DNA from: Zavarzinella formosa DSM 19928
GTDB lineage: Bacteria > Planctomycetota > Planctomycetia > Gemmatales > Gemmataceae
Reading direction: 5' to 3'
Assembly: GCF_000255705.1 (NCBI RefSeq)
Contig: NZ_JH636446.1
Coordinates: forward strand, 144,544-208,543
Length of the DNA stretch: 64,000 nt
In this document: positions 36,132 through 43,916 of the stretch, in pieces
How the letters are laid out: every line of letters begins with the position of its first letter
How positions within the stretch are numbered: the stretch's first letter is position 1
The notes under the pieces: generated by a model
Databases searched by the model: none
The model's input: the letters and a program-made list of their open reading frames with translations, nothing else
Told to the model about the DNA's origin: nothing
Made by a program: the position numbers and the translations under genes

Positions 36132-36323
36132 ATGGCTGTTCCGAAACGACGAACCTCCCACGCGAAACAAGGTCATCGGCGGAGTCACCACGCGGTGAAG
36201 CCCCTCCAATCGCAGTATTGCCAGAATTGCAGCGGGGTTGTCCAGCCTCATCGCATCTGCCTGAATTGCGGCTATTTCCAAGGCCGGATTGTCGTGGCCG
36301 AGCAAGAGGAAACCGGGAAGTAA
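36132..36323 (+). CDS. rpmF: 50S ribosomal protein L32
   Basis: 63 aa starting MAVPKRRTSHAKQGHRRSHH, the standard L32 opening. Four cysteines in CQNC and CLNC form the zinc-binding ribbon of the C+ form. First gene of the rpmF-plsX-fabD-acpP-fabF row, with only 3 bp to plsX; the pairing of rpmF with fatty acid genes is conserved in many bacteria. Confidence 0.96.
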   Translation: MAVPKRRTSHAKQGHRRSHHAVKPLQSQYCQNCSGVVQPHRICLNCGYFQGRIVVAEQEETGK

Positions 36324-36326
36324 TCA

Positions 36327-37340
36327 ATGCTCAGGATCGCTCTCGACGCGATGGGCGGAGATCATGCCCCCGCACCGATCGTTGCCGGGGCGATTCAAGC
36401 TCTGGCGGCCGACCCGGAAATTGTCATCGTCCTTGTTGGCGATCAATCAACGATTCAAGCGTTGATCCCCGCCGACGCGCCGATCGACCGGCTGGAGATT
36501 TTTCACGCCAGCCAAGTGGTGGGGATGGATGAGTCTCCGGTGGAGGCCCTCCGGGCCAAGCCGGACAACACGATTTCTCGCCTATGGCAACTGATGGTCG
36601 GCAAAAAAGTCGATGCCATTGTCAGCGCCGGAAGCACCGGGGCGATGGTGGCGGGAGGCTTGTTTTCCCGTCGTTTCCTCAAACACGTGAAACGACCGGG
36701 GATCGCCACCGTGATGCCAACGGCCAAGGGGCCCTGCATCATCCTCGACGTGGGAGCCAACGTCCACCCGAAGCCCGGCCACCTCTATCAGTATGGCGTG
36801 ATGGGGGCCATTTACGCCCGCCACATGCTTGGCAAGGAAAACCCCACCGTCGGGTTGATGAACGTCGGCGAGGAAGAGGGCAAGGGCCATGAGCTCGCCC
36901 AAAAAGCATACAGCCTGTTGAAGGACGGCTTGAAGGAACGATTTATCGGCAACATCGAAGGTCGCGACATCCATCGCGGGGCCTGTGATGTGGTCGTCAC
37001 CGACGGGTTCGTCGGGAACGTCGTTCTCAAGCTCGCCGAGGGAGTGTTCGACTTCTTGATGAAGACGGTGGCCAAGGAAATCATCCCCGCATTGCCGAAC
37101 GATCAAGCGGTGGCGATGGGCGCCCTGAAAGCCCTCATCAGCAAGTACGATTACAGCACCGTTGGCGGAGCCGCCTTGATGGGCATTGATGGTATCTGCA
37201 TCATTTGCCACGGCAGTTCCAAAGATGTGGCCATCCGTAACGCCCTCGCCTTGGCGGCCCGCAACGCCCGTCAGAAGATCAACGAGAAGATTGTGAAGGA
37301 ACTCGACACCCTTCCCCGAGTGGATGAAGAGGATTCGTGA
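36327..37340 (+). CDS. plsX: Phosphate acyltransferase PlsX
   Basis: 337 aa, MLRIALDAMGGDHAPAPIVA onward, the diagnostic start. Conserved blocks: VDAIVSAGSTGAMVAGGLF, GPCIILDVGANVHPKPGHL, VGLMNVGEEEGKGHELAQKA, CDVVVTDGFVGNVVLKLAEG and YSTVGGAALMGIDGICIICH. It makes acyl-phosphate from acyl-ACP for PlsY, the first step of phospholipid synthesis. Starts 3 bp after rpmF and precedes fabD by 55 bp. Confidence 0.96.
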   Translation: MLRIALDAMGGDHAPAPIVAGAIQALAADPEIVIVLVGDQSTIQALIPADAPIDRLEIFHASQVVGMDESPVEALRAKPDNTISRLWQLMVGKKVDAIVSAGSTGAMVAGGLFSRRFLKHVKRPGIATVMPTAKGPCIILDVGANVHPKPGHLYQYGVMGAIYARHMLGKENPTVGLMNVGEEEGKGHELAQKAYSLLKDGLKERFIGNIEGRDIHRGACDVVVTDGFVGNVVLKLAEGVFDFLMKTVAKEIIPALPNDQAVAMGALKALISKYDYSTVGGAALMGIDGICIICHGSSKDVAIRNALALAARNARQKINEKIVKELDTLPRVDEEDS

Positions 37341-37395
37341 TTCCGGTCGGGTTGGTATTGGCTCTCTCCCGTGTTCTGAGAGTGAAACGTTTCAA

Positions 37396-38301
37396 ATGGC
37401 CAAGGTCGCGTTTTTGTTTCCGGGTCAGGGCGCCCAGTTTGTCGGCATGGGAGCGGCTCTCGCCGACTCGAAGCCAGAGGCGGCGGCCCTGTTTCGGCAG
37501 GCCGGCGACATTCTCGGCGAAGATCTGTTGGAACTTTGCCGCAACGGCCCGGCCGAGCGGTTGAACGCGACGGACATGAGCCAGCCGGCGATTTTCGTTT
37601 CCAGCCTCGCGGCTTTGGAATCCCTTCGCCAGTCCGAACCAATGGTCTTTGACGAGTGCGTGGCAACCGCCGGATTGTCCCTTGGCGAATACACGGCTTT
37701 GGTGTTTGCGGGAGCAATGAGTTTCGAGGATGGCCTGAAGGTTGTCCGCGAGCGGGGCCGGGCGATGCAGGCGGCGGCCGAGGCCACCCCGAGCGGGATG
37801 ATTTCCGCGTTGTTGTTGGACCTCCCGGTGGTTGAGGAAGTTGTCCGCGAAGCATCGGTTGCCGGAAGAATTCGCATTGCGAATTATCTCTGTCCCGGTA
37901 ATACCGTTCTTTCCGGCGACATGGCGGCGATCAATGCCGCCGAAAGAATTATTGAAGAGAAGTCCGGCAAGCCAATCCGGTTGACAGTGGCCGGGGCTTT
38001 TCACACGGATCTGATGAAGCCGGCCGACGAGCGGCTGGCGGCGGTGCTGGCCGGGGCGACAATCAGCCCCCCGAAGATTCCCGTGTGGTCCAACGTGGAC
38101 GCCCGGCCCCATTCGGACCCCGTGAAAATCCGTGATCTCCTCGTGCGGCAGGTGCTCAGCCCCGTCCGCTGGGAGGAAACGATTCGCGCCCTTCTGGCCG
38201 AAGGCGTGGAACGATTTTACGAAATCGGACCGGGCAAAGTGCTGGCCGGATTGTTGAAGCGAATCAATCGAAAGATCGAGTGTCGGAATTGTGCCGCCTG
38301 A
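37396..38301 (+). CDS. fabD: Malonyl-CoA:ACP transacylase
   Basis: 301 aa from ATG 37396 (MAKVAFLFPGQGAQFVGMGA), the canonical FabD start; a longer frame upstream overlaps plsX and is not needed. Catalytic Ser95 in GLSLGEYTAL, Arg in VRERGRAMQ, catalytic His in GAFHTDLM, and GPGKVLAGLLKRI near the end. It loads malonyl groups onto ACP, whose gene follows 195 bp downstream. Confidence 0.95.
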   Translation: MAKVAFLFPGQGAQFVGMGAALADSKPEAAALFRQAGDILGEDLLELCRNGPAERLNATDMSQPAIFVSSLAALESLRQSEPMVFDECVATAGLSLGEYTALVFAGAMSFEDGLKVVRERGRAMQAAAEATPSGMISALLLDLPVVEEVVREASVAGRIRIANYLCPGNTVLSGDMAAINAAERIIEEKSGKPIRLTVAGAFHTDLMKPADERLAAVLAGATISPPKIPVWSNVDARPHSDPVKIRDLLVRQVLSPVRWEETIRALLAEGVERFYEIGPGKVLAGLLKRINRKIECRNCAA

Positions 38302-38448
38302 TGAATATTGGCCGCCGGACGGAATGATGAGTTGTCTCTGTCCATTCTCCCGGCGGACGCATAACATTCACAACCTAGCATCTTGTGGTCGTCGATCATA
38401 AGACGCAGGCTGACGTTGGTCGGTTTTGTCCCGCAAGGCTGGATCGCA

Positions 38449-38468
38449 TCCGGAAGTCCGCTTCCGGA
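38449..38468 (+). promoter_or_regulatory. Perfect 8-bp hairpin in the acpP leader
   Basis: TCCGGAAG-TCCG-CTTCCGGA, 28 nt before the acpP start. The 195-bp fabD-acpP gap also contains CCGCCGG and CCGGCGG near 38311 and 38350, able to pair. It could be a partial terminator, processing site or 5' stabilising stem giving the higher acpP expression that cells need; position only. Confidence 0.4.
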
Positions 38469-38496
38469 AACCAGCTCTTCCCTGGAGGGTCGTCGC

Positions 38497-38736
38497 GTGT
38501 CCGTTGAGCAGAAAGTCATCGAAATCGTGTGCGAGCACCTCGCCGTCAACAAAGAGCAGGTGAGCCGCACCACGAATTTCATCGAGGATATCGGGGCGGA
38601 CTCCCTCGACATCGTTGAACTCATCATGGAACTCGAAGAAGAGTTCGATATTCAAATCCCGGACGACCAAGCCGAAAAGATCAAGACGGTCGGCGAAGCG
38701 ATCGATTACATCGAGCGGGAAACGAAGAAGAAATGA
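38497..38736 (+). CDS. acpP: Acyl carrier protein
   Basis: 79 aa from GTG 38497, set by GGAGG 8 nt upstream and the typical start [20 protein letters not shown]. Phosphopantetheine attachment Ser36 lies in [13 protein letters not shown]. The protein is short and acidic ([18 protein letters not shown]) as expected. The stop overlaps the fabF start by 4 bp (ATGA), so translation is coupled. Confidence 0.96.
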   Translation: MSVEQKVIEIVCEHLAVNKEQVSRTTNFIEDIGADSLDIVELIMELEEEFDIQIPDDQAEKIKTVGEAIDYIERETKKK

Positions 38737-39968
38737 GTCGGCGAGTTGTTGTCACCGGGATGGGGACGGTCAATCCCCTTGCCCTGAACGTTCGCGATTA
38801 CTGGGCCGGTCTTTTGGCCGGACGCAGCGGGGCCGCGCCCCTCACCCTGTTCGACACCTCGGCTTTCAAGGTGACGTTCGGGGCGGAAGTCAAGAACTGG
38901 AAACCAGACGGCATCATGGACTCGAAGGTGGCCCGCCACATCGACCGTTTTGCCCAATTTGCCCTGGCCGCCGCCAAGGAAGCCGTTGTCGATTCCGGCA
39001 TCGACTTTTCCAAGGAGGACGCCTTCCGTTGCGGTTCGATGGTCGGCAGCGGCATTGGCGGCCTCTTCACTTGGGAAGAGCAGTTTACCATCTACAAGGA
39101 ACGCGGCCCCAATCGGCTTAGCCCGTTCACCATCCCCAAGATGATCGCCAATTCGGCGAGCGGAACCATCTCCATTGAACATGGATTGATGGGACCGAAC
39201 ACGGCCGTCTCGACGGCCTGTTCCACGGCGGCCCACGCCATCGGAGACGCCTTCCACACGATCAAGTGGGATTTGGCGGACGTGATGGTGACCGGCGGGG
39301 CCGAGGGAAGCATCACCCCGATGGGCTTGGGGGGCTTCGTCGCCTGCCGGGCCTTGTCGCACCGGAACGATGATCCTCAACGAGCCAGCCGTCCCTTTGA
39401 CAAAGATCGCGACGGCTTTGTCCTTGGCGAAGGGGCAGGCGTGCTTGTGCTTGAAGAGTACGAGCGAGCCGTCAAACGAGGCGCGAAGATTTATTGTGAG
39501 GTCCTCGCCTGCGGCAACACCGCCGACGCTTATCACATCACGGCTCCGCATCCCGAAGGGCTGGGAGCCGGCCGCGCGATGATTAACGCGGTCAAGCAGG
39601 CGGGTTGGAATTTCAACGATGTGGATTACATCAACGCCCACGGCACCAGCACGGGACTCGGCGACAAGGCCGAGACACTGGCCGTCAAGCAGGTGTTCGG
39701 ATCGCACGCCCGCAAGTTGATGATGAGCAGCACGAAAAGCATGATCGGCCACCTGCTGGGAGCCAGCGGCGGGGTCGAAGCCATTGCTTGTGCGATGATG
39801 CTTAAAACCGGCTTGGTTCACCCGACGATCAATCTCGACACGCCGGACCCGGATTGTGATCTCGACTACGTTCCGAATCACACCCGCGAAAAACGCATCC
39901 ACAAAGTCCTCTCCAACAGCTTCGGCTTCGGCGGCCATAACGCCTCCCTGGCCCTCGGGGCGATTTGA
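38733..39968 (+). CDS. fabF: 3-oxoacyl-ACP synthase II
   Basis: 411 aa. [20 protein letters not shown] opens the KAS fold. Catalytic Cys163 in [13 protein letters not shown], His in [12 protein letters not shown] (about 304) and His in [12 protein letters not shown] (about 341) complete the Cys-His-His triad; the Lys of TKSMIGH is also present. It condenses malonyl-ACP with acyl-ACP during chain elongation. Overlaps acpP by 4 bp and is followed after 1 bp by the 43-bp hairpin. Confidence 0.96.
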   Translation: MSRRVVVTGMGTVNPLALNVRDYWAGLLAGRSGAAPLTLFDTSAFKVTFGAEVKNWKPDGIMDSKVARHIDRFAQFALAAAKEAVVDSGIDFSKEDAFRCGSMVGSGIGGLFTWEEQFTIYKERGPNRLSPFTIPKMIANSASGTISIEHGLMGPNTAVSTACSTAAHAIGDAFHTIKWDLADVMVTGGAEGSITPMGLGGFVACRALSHRNDDPQRASRPFDKDRDGFVLGEGAGVLVLEEYERAVKRGAKIYCEVLACGNTADAYHITAPHPEGLGAGRAMINAVKQAGWNFNDVDYINAHGTSTGLGDKAETLAVKQVFGSHARKLMMSSTKSMIGHLLGASGGVEAIACAMMLKTGLVHPTINLDTPDPDCDLDYVPNHTREKRIHKVLSNSFGFGGHNASLALGAI

Positions 39969-39969
39969 G

Positions 39970-40098
39970 AAAAGGCGTTAACCACAAAGACTCAAAGGTC
40001 ACACAAAGTTTCGCAAAGAAGACGGAAGAAAGAACTCTTCCATCGTTTTCTCTGTGAAACTTTGTGTGACCTTTGAGTCTTTGTGGTTAACGCCTTTT
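39970..40098. repeat. 43-bp perfect inverted repeat filling a convergent gap
   Basis: Arms 39970-40012 and 40056-40098 are exact complements (core GTTAACCACAAAGACTCAAA), and GGAAGA/TCTTCC near 40024-40041 can extend pairing in the loop. It fills the whole space between the fabF stop (39968) and the stop of the convergent RraA-like gene (40109), so a bidirectional terminator role is likely. A diverged copy of the left arm lies at 8626. Confidence 0.85.
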
Positions 40099-40108
40099 TG
40101 GCCTCTTT

Positions 40109-40852
40109 TTACTTCGGCATTTTGGCTCGAAGTTCCTTCGACAGCACTTGGATCAATTGATGGCATTCTTTGCGGGCGGCCGTGAACCCGGCCGGAGTCG
40201 GCTTGCCGCTTTTGACGTAATCAAGAACCACCGATTCGGCGGTCATCAATCGAGTGCATCCTTCCACGACAAGGGCCGACAGTTCCGTCGGGATCGTGGT
40301 CACGCCATTGCGGTCGCCGTGGAGAAGATCGCCGGGATAGATGGTCACCCCGCCAACCCGCACGGCCAGATCGAGTTGCACAATCTGGCAATCCCCGTGA
40401 GAACAGATCGTCCCGTTGGTGAAGCAGGGGAAATCGAGCGGTTCCACCTGGTCAAGATCTCGGCCGGCGCCGCTGGTGATCAAACCCACGGCTCCGAACG
40501 ACTTATAAGTGGTACACATCACTTCGCCAAAAGTGGCCGCCACGCACGGATCGTCGATGTCTTGGAAGACAACAACAGCCGGGCCGGGATATTCGGCCAG
40601 GATTTCCACCTGTTTTCCCAACCCCGCGTACACATCCCCCGACCTCGCCGGCGATCCGGCCCGGAACGTCGCCGTTTGGGCATATCCCACCATCGGCGGC
40701 AGTTTCGGGTAACAAGCCCGAATCCGGCCATCCATATACCCGGCCGTGCGGGGCCGCACAGCAAACAACTCCAACACATTGCAAACCGTCGGAGTATCAA
40801 ACCGGCGAAGTTCTTTGATCACCGCCGGTTCAACCAATGAAAACGCTGGCAT
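40109..40852 (-). CDS. RraA-like family protein
   Basis: 247 aa from ATG 40852 (MPAFSLVEPAVIKELRRFDT); a TTG-led extension upstream runs into the repeat at 40881 and was rejected. Family blocks: TPTVCNVLELFAVRPRTAGY, VVFQDIDDPCVAATFGEVMC, GAVGLITSGAGRDLDQVEPL and VTIYPGDLLHGDRNGVTTIP. The superfamily includes RNase E inhibitor RraA and class II HMG/CHA aldolases; the G-x-R-D and D-x-x-G-D positions needed for the aldolase metal site appear conserved, so an aldolase or decarboxylase is possible. Precise activity unknown. Confidence 0.83.
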   Translation of the reverse strand: MPAFSLVEPAVIKELRRFDTPTVCNVLELFAVRPRTAGYMDGRIRACYPKLPPMVGYAQTATFRAGSPARSGDVYAGLGKQVEILAEYPGPAVVVFQDIDDPCVAATFGEVMCTTYKSFGAVGLITSGAGRDLDQVEPLDFPCFTNGTICSHGDCQIVQLDLAVRVGGVTIYPGDLLHGDRNGVTTIPTELSALVVEGCTRLMTAESVVLDYVKSGKPTPAGFTAARKECHQLIQVLSKELRAKMPK

Positions 40853-40880
40853 GGAGGAGAGTTCTTTCAAGTTAAGGAAA

Positions 40881-40970
40881 AGCCATGAGCCATGAGCCAA
40901 CTCCGGACTCAAGAGTGTTCTTGGTTTAGCTCACGGCTCACGGCTCACAGCCCATAGCTCACGGCCTACG
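40881..40970. repeat. Tandem GCTCACGG-type units forming an imperfect inverted repeat
   Basis: GCCATGAGCCATGAGCC at the left and repeats of GCTCACGGCTCACGGCTCAC at the right are partly complementary. It lies between the RraA-like start and the stop of the oxidoreductase gene at 40972. Confidence 0.55.
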
Positions 40971-40971
40971 T

Positions 40972-42294
40972 TCACAGTCCGTCCACTTCCCAACCTTTGC
41001 GATAGGCTTTGCGCACGAACTTGTTGGCCGCTTCAACGTTGGTGACCTTCATCTTCACGGGATCCCACGTCAATTCTTGATTCGGGAATCGGGTGGCCAG
41101 ACAGCCGAGCAATACCGTTTCCGTGAGCGGGCCGGCGTACTCGAAGGGGGCGGTCGTCTTGCCGTTGCCCCGGCATGCTTCCACGAATTGCAGATAGTGG
41201 TTATCGCCCTTCACCATCGACAGTTTGCGATCTTTCACGTTGTCACCAATCAAGATCGGCATCCCGCCATACGGGGAGAACATCACGCCATCCGTGCCGA
41301 AATAGATCGACCCCTGCTCCGGCAACTTGTGCTTGCCAATGGCTTCCACCACGGCCATCGGGGGGCGGCGAACACCGTCGTACCACGTCAGGGTAACGGT
41401 TTCGGTGGTGTTCTTCGTGCCGGGGTAGGTGTAACGCACTTCGGAATCAAGACCCCAACTGTCTTCGTTCGGGGAACTTCCCACTGATTTGATGCCGGTC
41501 GGCTTGGTGAGTTCCAACGCCCCGAACACCGGGTCAAGAATGTGGCAGCCCATGTCCCCGAAGGTGCCGGTGCCAAAGTCGAGGCGTTTCCGCCAGTTGC
41601 CGGGATGGTAATAACCCGCGATGAACGGCCGGTCTTCCGCCACACCCAGCCAACCGCCCCAGTCGAACAAGTCGGGGATTTTGTCGATCTTCTTGGGTCG
41701 GGGATTTTTGTCTCCCCACTGTTTGCCGCTCCAACTATGAACTTCCTTCACCTTGCCGATGACACCATCCTTGATGCTCTGCACAATCGTCCGGTGAAAG
41801 TCGGCCGAGTGCAGTTGAATTCCCATCTGGGAAACAATCTTCTTCTCGGCGGCGACTTCGGTCAGCCGACGGGCCTCGTAAATCGTCTGGGTCAGCGGCT
41901 TTTGCGTGTAAACGTTCAATCCGCGTTGCATGGCCCGCATGGTGATCGGGGCGTGCATGTGGTCCGGCGTGGACACGTTCACAGAATGCAGTTCCTTCTC
42001 TTTGTCGAGAAGAACACGCCAGTCCTCGTACACCCGGATGTCAGGGAACTTCGCTTTGAGGGCGTTGGCCTTGGACAGATCCACGTCCGCAACAGCGACG
42101 AGTTTGAGGTTCTTGCTCGCCGTGAGCGAACCGATGTCCGCCCCGGCCATCCCGCCGGCGCCGAAGCTGGCATGATAAAGCGTCTCGCTTGGGGCGGCCG
42201 TGGCATGCTTGCGAAACACAAACGGGGCCGCAATGGTCGCGGCCGCAATGGTCTTGAACGAATCGCGTCTGGTCAGGAGCGGAGTGTCGGCCAT
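40972..42294 (-). CDS. Tat-exported Gfo/Idh/MocA family oxidoreductase
   Basis: 440 aa from ATG 42294 (MADTPLLTRRDSFKTIAAAT); a long upstream open frame is compositional. Twin-arginine motif RRDSFK then AATIAAPFVFRKHATAA. The Rossmann part has FGAGGMAGADIGSLTASKNL and VNVSTPDHMHAPITMRAMQR, then GLNVYTQKPLTQTIYEARRL with the EKP-like Lys-Pro pair. The C-terminal domain includes GYYHPGNWRKRLDFGTGTFG and DMGCHILDPVFGALELTKP. Exported members are abundant in planctomycetes and are thought to act on sugars or cyclitols with bound NAD(P); the substrate is unknown. Confidence 0.88.
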   Translation of the reverse strand: MADTPLLTRRDSFKTIAAATIAAPFVFRKHATAAPSETLYHASFGAGGMAGADIGSLTASKNLKLVAVADVDLSKANALKAKFPDIRVYEDWRVLLDKEKELHSVNVSTPDHMHAPITMRAMQRGLNVYTQKPLTQTIYEARRLTEVAAEKKIVSQMGIQLHSADFHRTIVQSIKDGVIGKVKEVHSWSGKQWGDKNPRPKKIDKIPDLFDWGGWLGVAEDRPFIAGYYHPGNWRKRLDFGTGTFGDMGCHILDPVFGALELTKPTGIKSVGSSPNEDSWGLDSEVRYTYPGTKNTTETVTLTWYDGVRRPPMAVVEAIGKHKLPEQGSIYFGTDGVMFSPYGGMPILIGDNVKDRKLSMVKGDNHYLQFVEACRGNGKTTAPFEYAGPLTETVLLGCLATRFPNQELTWDPVKMKVTNVEAANKFVRKAYRKGWEVDGL

Positions 42295-42498
42295 GAGATG
42301 ATTCTCGTTGGGTTGGGAGGCAGGATTGTGAGTATAGACGCCCGATTTACGCGGGGGAATCAAATTGCGGTGAAAAATGGCCCGGCTTGTAAAAAGTGTA
42401 ACCGAAACACCATTGATTGCTGACAGGTCAACCGGAAAATGCACTGATCGCATGGAGGAGTGGGTCTGACTGCGTCGCCCATCCGGCAAGGAGTGTTC

Positions 42499-43761
42499 GT
42501 GTCTGAATCTGTCGCCTTTTGGTTCACGATTGTTGTGTTTGTGCTGACCTATGCCGGACTGGCGATCGGCCGGCTGCCGTGGCTCCGCACGGACCGGCCG
42601 GGGATCGCCCTCGCCGGGGCGGCCTTGATGCTGGCCTCGGGATTGCTGACATTTGACGAGGCGGTCTCGGCGGTTGATTTCGCCACATTGGTCCTTCTCC
42701 TCGGAATGATGATCGTCGTGGCTTATCTTCGCCGGGGGGGACTGTTCGCCACGCTGGCCGGGTTGGCGCTGGGGCGGGTCCGTCACCCGGCCGGACTCTT
42801 GGCAGTAACGATGGCCCTTTCAGGGGTGTTGTCGGCCTTGTTGGTAAACGACGTAGTTTGTCTGGCCCTTACGCCGCTGGTGCTGCATCTCGCCCGGCAC
42901 TTGCGGCTCGATCCCCGGCCGCATCTGATCGGATTGGCGGTCGCCTCCAATGCCGGGTCGGTGGCGACGCTCACCGGCAACCCGCAGAACATGATTATCG
43001 GCGGGCTGTCACACATCAGCTACCTCCGGTTCGCCGCCAAGCTCGCCCCGGTGGCACTGCTCTCCTTGGCGGCCGCCTATCTGGTCACATGGTTTGTCTT
43101 CCGTGGAGCACTGCGTCCGGGTGGAATGCCTGTGGAAAGCAAGCCATCAAAGACCACGGCCAAACAACCCCGGCGGCGTCAACATCGTTCGTTGTTGGTG
43201 AAAAGTCTGGCGGTGACGCTGGTGGCCGTGGGGCTGTTCTTCGCCGGTTTTCCGATGGCGATTGTCGCGTTGGGGGCGGCGGCGATCCTGCTGCTGGACC
43301 GGGTAAATCCCGCCAACGTGTATCGGCAAATTGACTGGAGCTTGCTGGTCATGTTCGCCGGGCTGTTTGTCGTCGTCCATGCGTTCGAGATGCGTGTGCT
43401 AAGCCGGTGGGACGCCGGGCAGTGGTCGGCCATCCGGGATCAGCCCGTGGTTGTCCTCAGCGGAGTCTCGGCGTTTCTCTCCAACATCGTCAGCAACGTG
43501 CCGGCGGTGCTGTTGTTCAAGCCCATCATTCCGGAACTCCCGGCGGGGTCGCAGGAGTCGGCTTGGCTGGCGCTCGCGATGTCCAGCACGCTCGCCGGGA
43601 ATCTGACCGTCCTTGGCTCGGTGGCCAACCTGATCGTGGTTGAATATGCCCGCAAAGAAGGGGTGATTGTCACGCTGGCCGATTACTGCCGGGTGGGAAT
43701 CCCAGTGACGATCCTCACCCTGCTCATCGGCATCGCGTGGCTGCTGTGGGTGCCGTATTGA
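42499..43761 (+). CDS. SLC13/ArsB-NhaD superfamily ion transporter
   Basis: 420 aa from GTG 42499, set by AAGGAG 5 nt upstream. About eleven hydrophobic segments. Characteristic re-entrant motifs occur twice: VNDVVCLALTPLVLHLARHL with ASNAGSVATLTGNPQNMIIG, and LSNIVSNVPAVLLFKPIIPE with STLAGNLTVLGSVANLIVVE. This duplicated NDxxxxxxTP / SNxGSxATxxGNPQN pattern is that of the CitMHS/ArsB group, which moves anions or Na+/H+. The transported ion is not clear. Divergent from the oxidoreductase gene. Confidence 0.87.
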   Translation: MSESVAFWFTIVVFVLTYAGLAIGRLPWLRTDRPGIALAGAALMLASGLLTFDEAVSAVDFATLVLLLGMMIVVAYLRRGGLFATLAGLALGRVRHPAGLLAVTMALSGVLSALLVNDVVCLALTPLVLHLARHLRLDPRPHLIGLAVASNAGSVATLTGNPQNMIIGGLSHISYLRFAAKLAPVALLSLAAAYLVTWFVFRGALRPGGMPVESKPSKTTAKQPRRRQHRSLLVKSLAVTLVAVGLFFAGFPMAIVALGAAAILLLDRVNPANVYRQIDWSLLVMFAGLFVVVHAFEMRVLSRWDAGQWSAIRDQPVVVLSGVSAFLSNIVSNVPAVLLFKPIIPELPAGSQESAWLALAMSSTLAGNLTVLGSVANLIVVEYARKEGVIVTLADYCRVGIPVTILTLLIGIAWLLWVPY

Positions 43762-43916
43762 ATGCACCGTGAGTCAGGCATGATGGATTGTCGGGCGAAA
43801 TGCCACATTCCATCGTTTGGCCCTGTCGCAATTGTCATGCCTGTCTCATGGACGCCACCGGAAAAAACGGTTACCCTCATGACTTCACCGATCGAAAGAT
43901 TCTCCGGGGAAATCCG

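Noticed and set aside
38706..39938. 410-codon minus-strand frame
   Set aside because: Antisense shadow of fabF.
40881..40970. Tandem repeats considered as a CRISPR fragment
   Set aside because: Units are about 8 bp, without spacers.
42295..42786. N-terminal extension of the Gfo/Idh/MocA gene by 164 codons
   Set aside because: The Tat signal starts at 42294; the extension is polar, low-complexity and opposes the transporter gene start.
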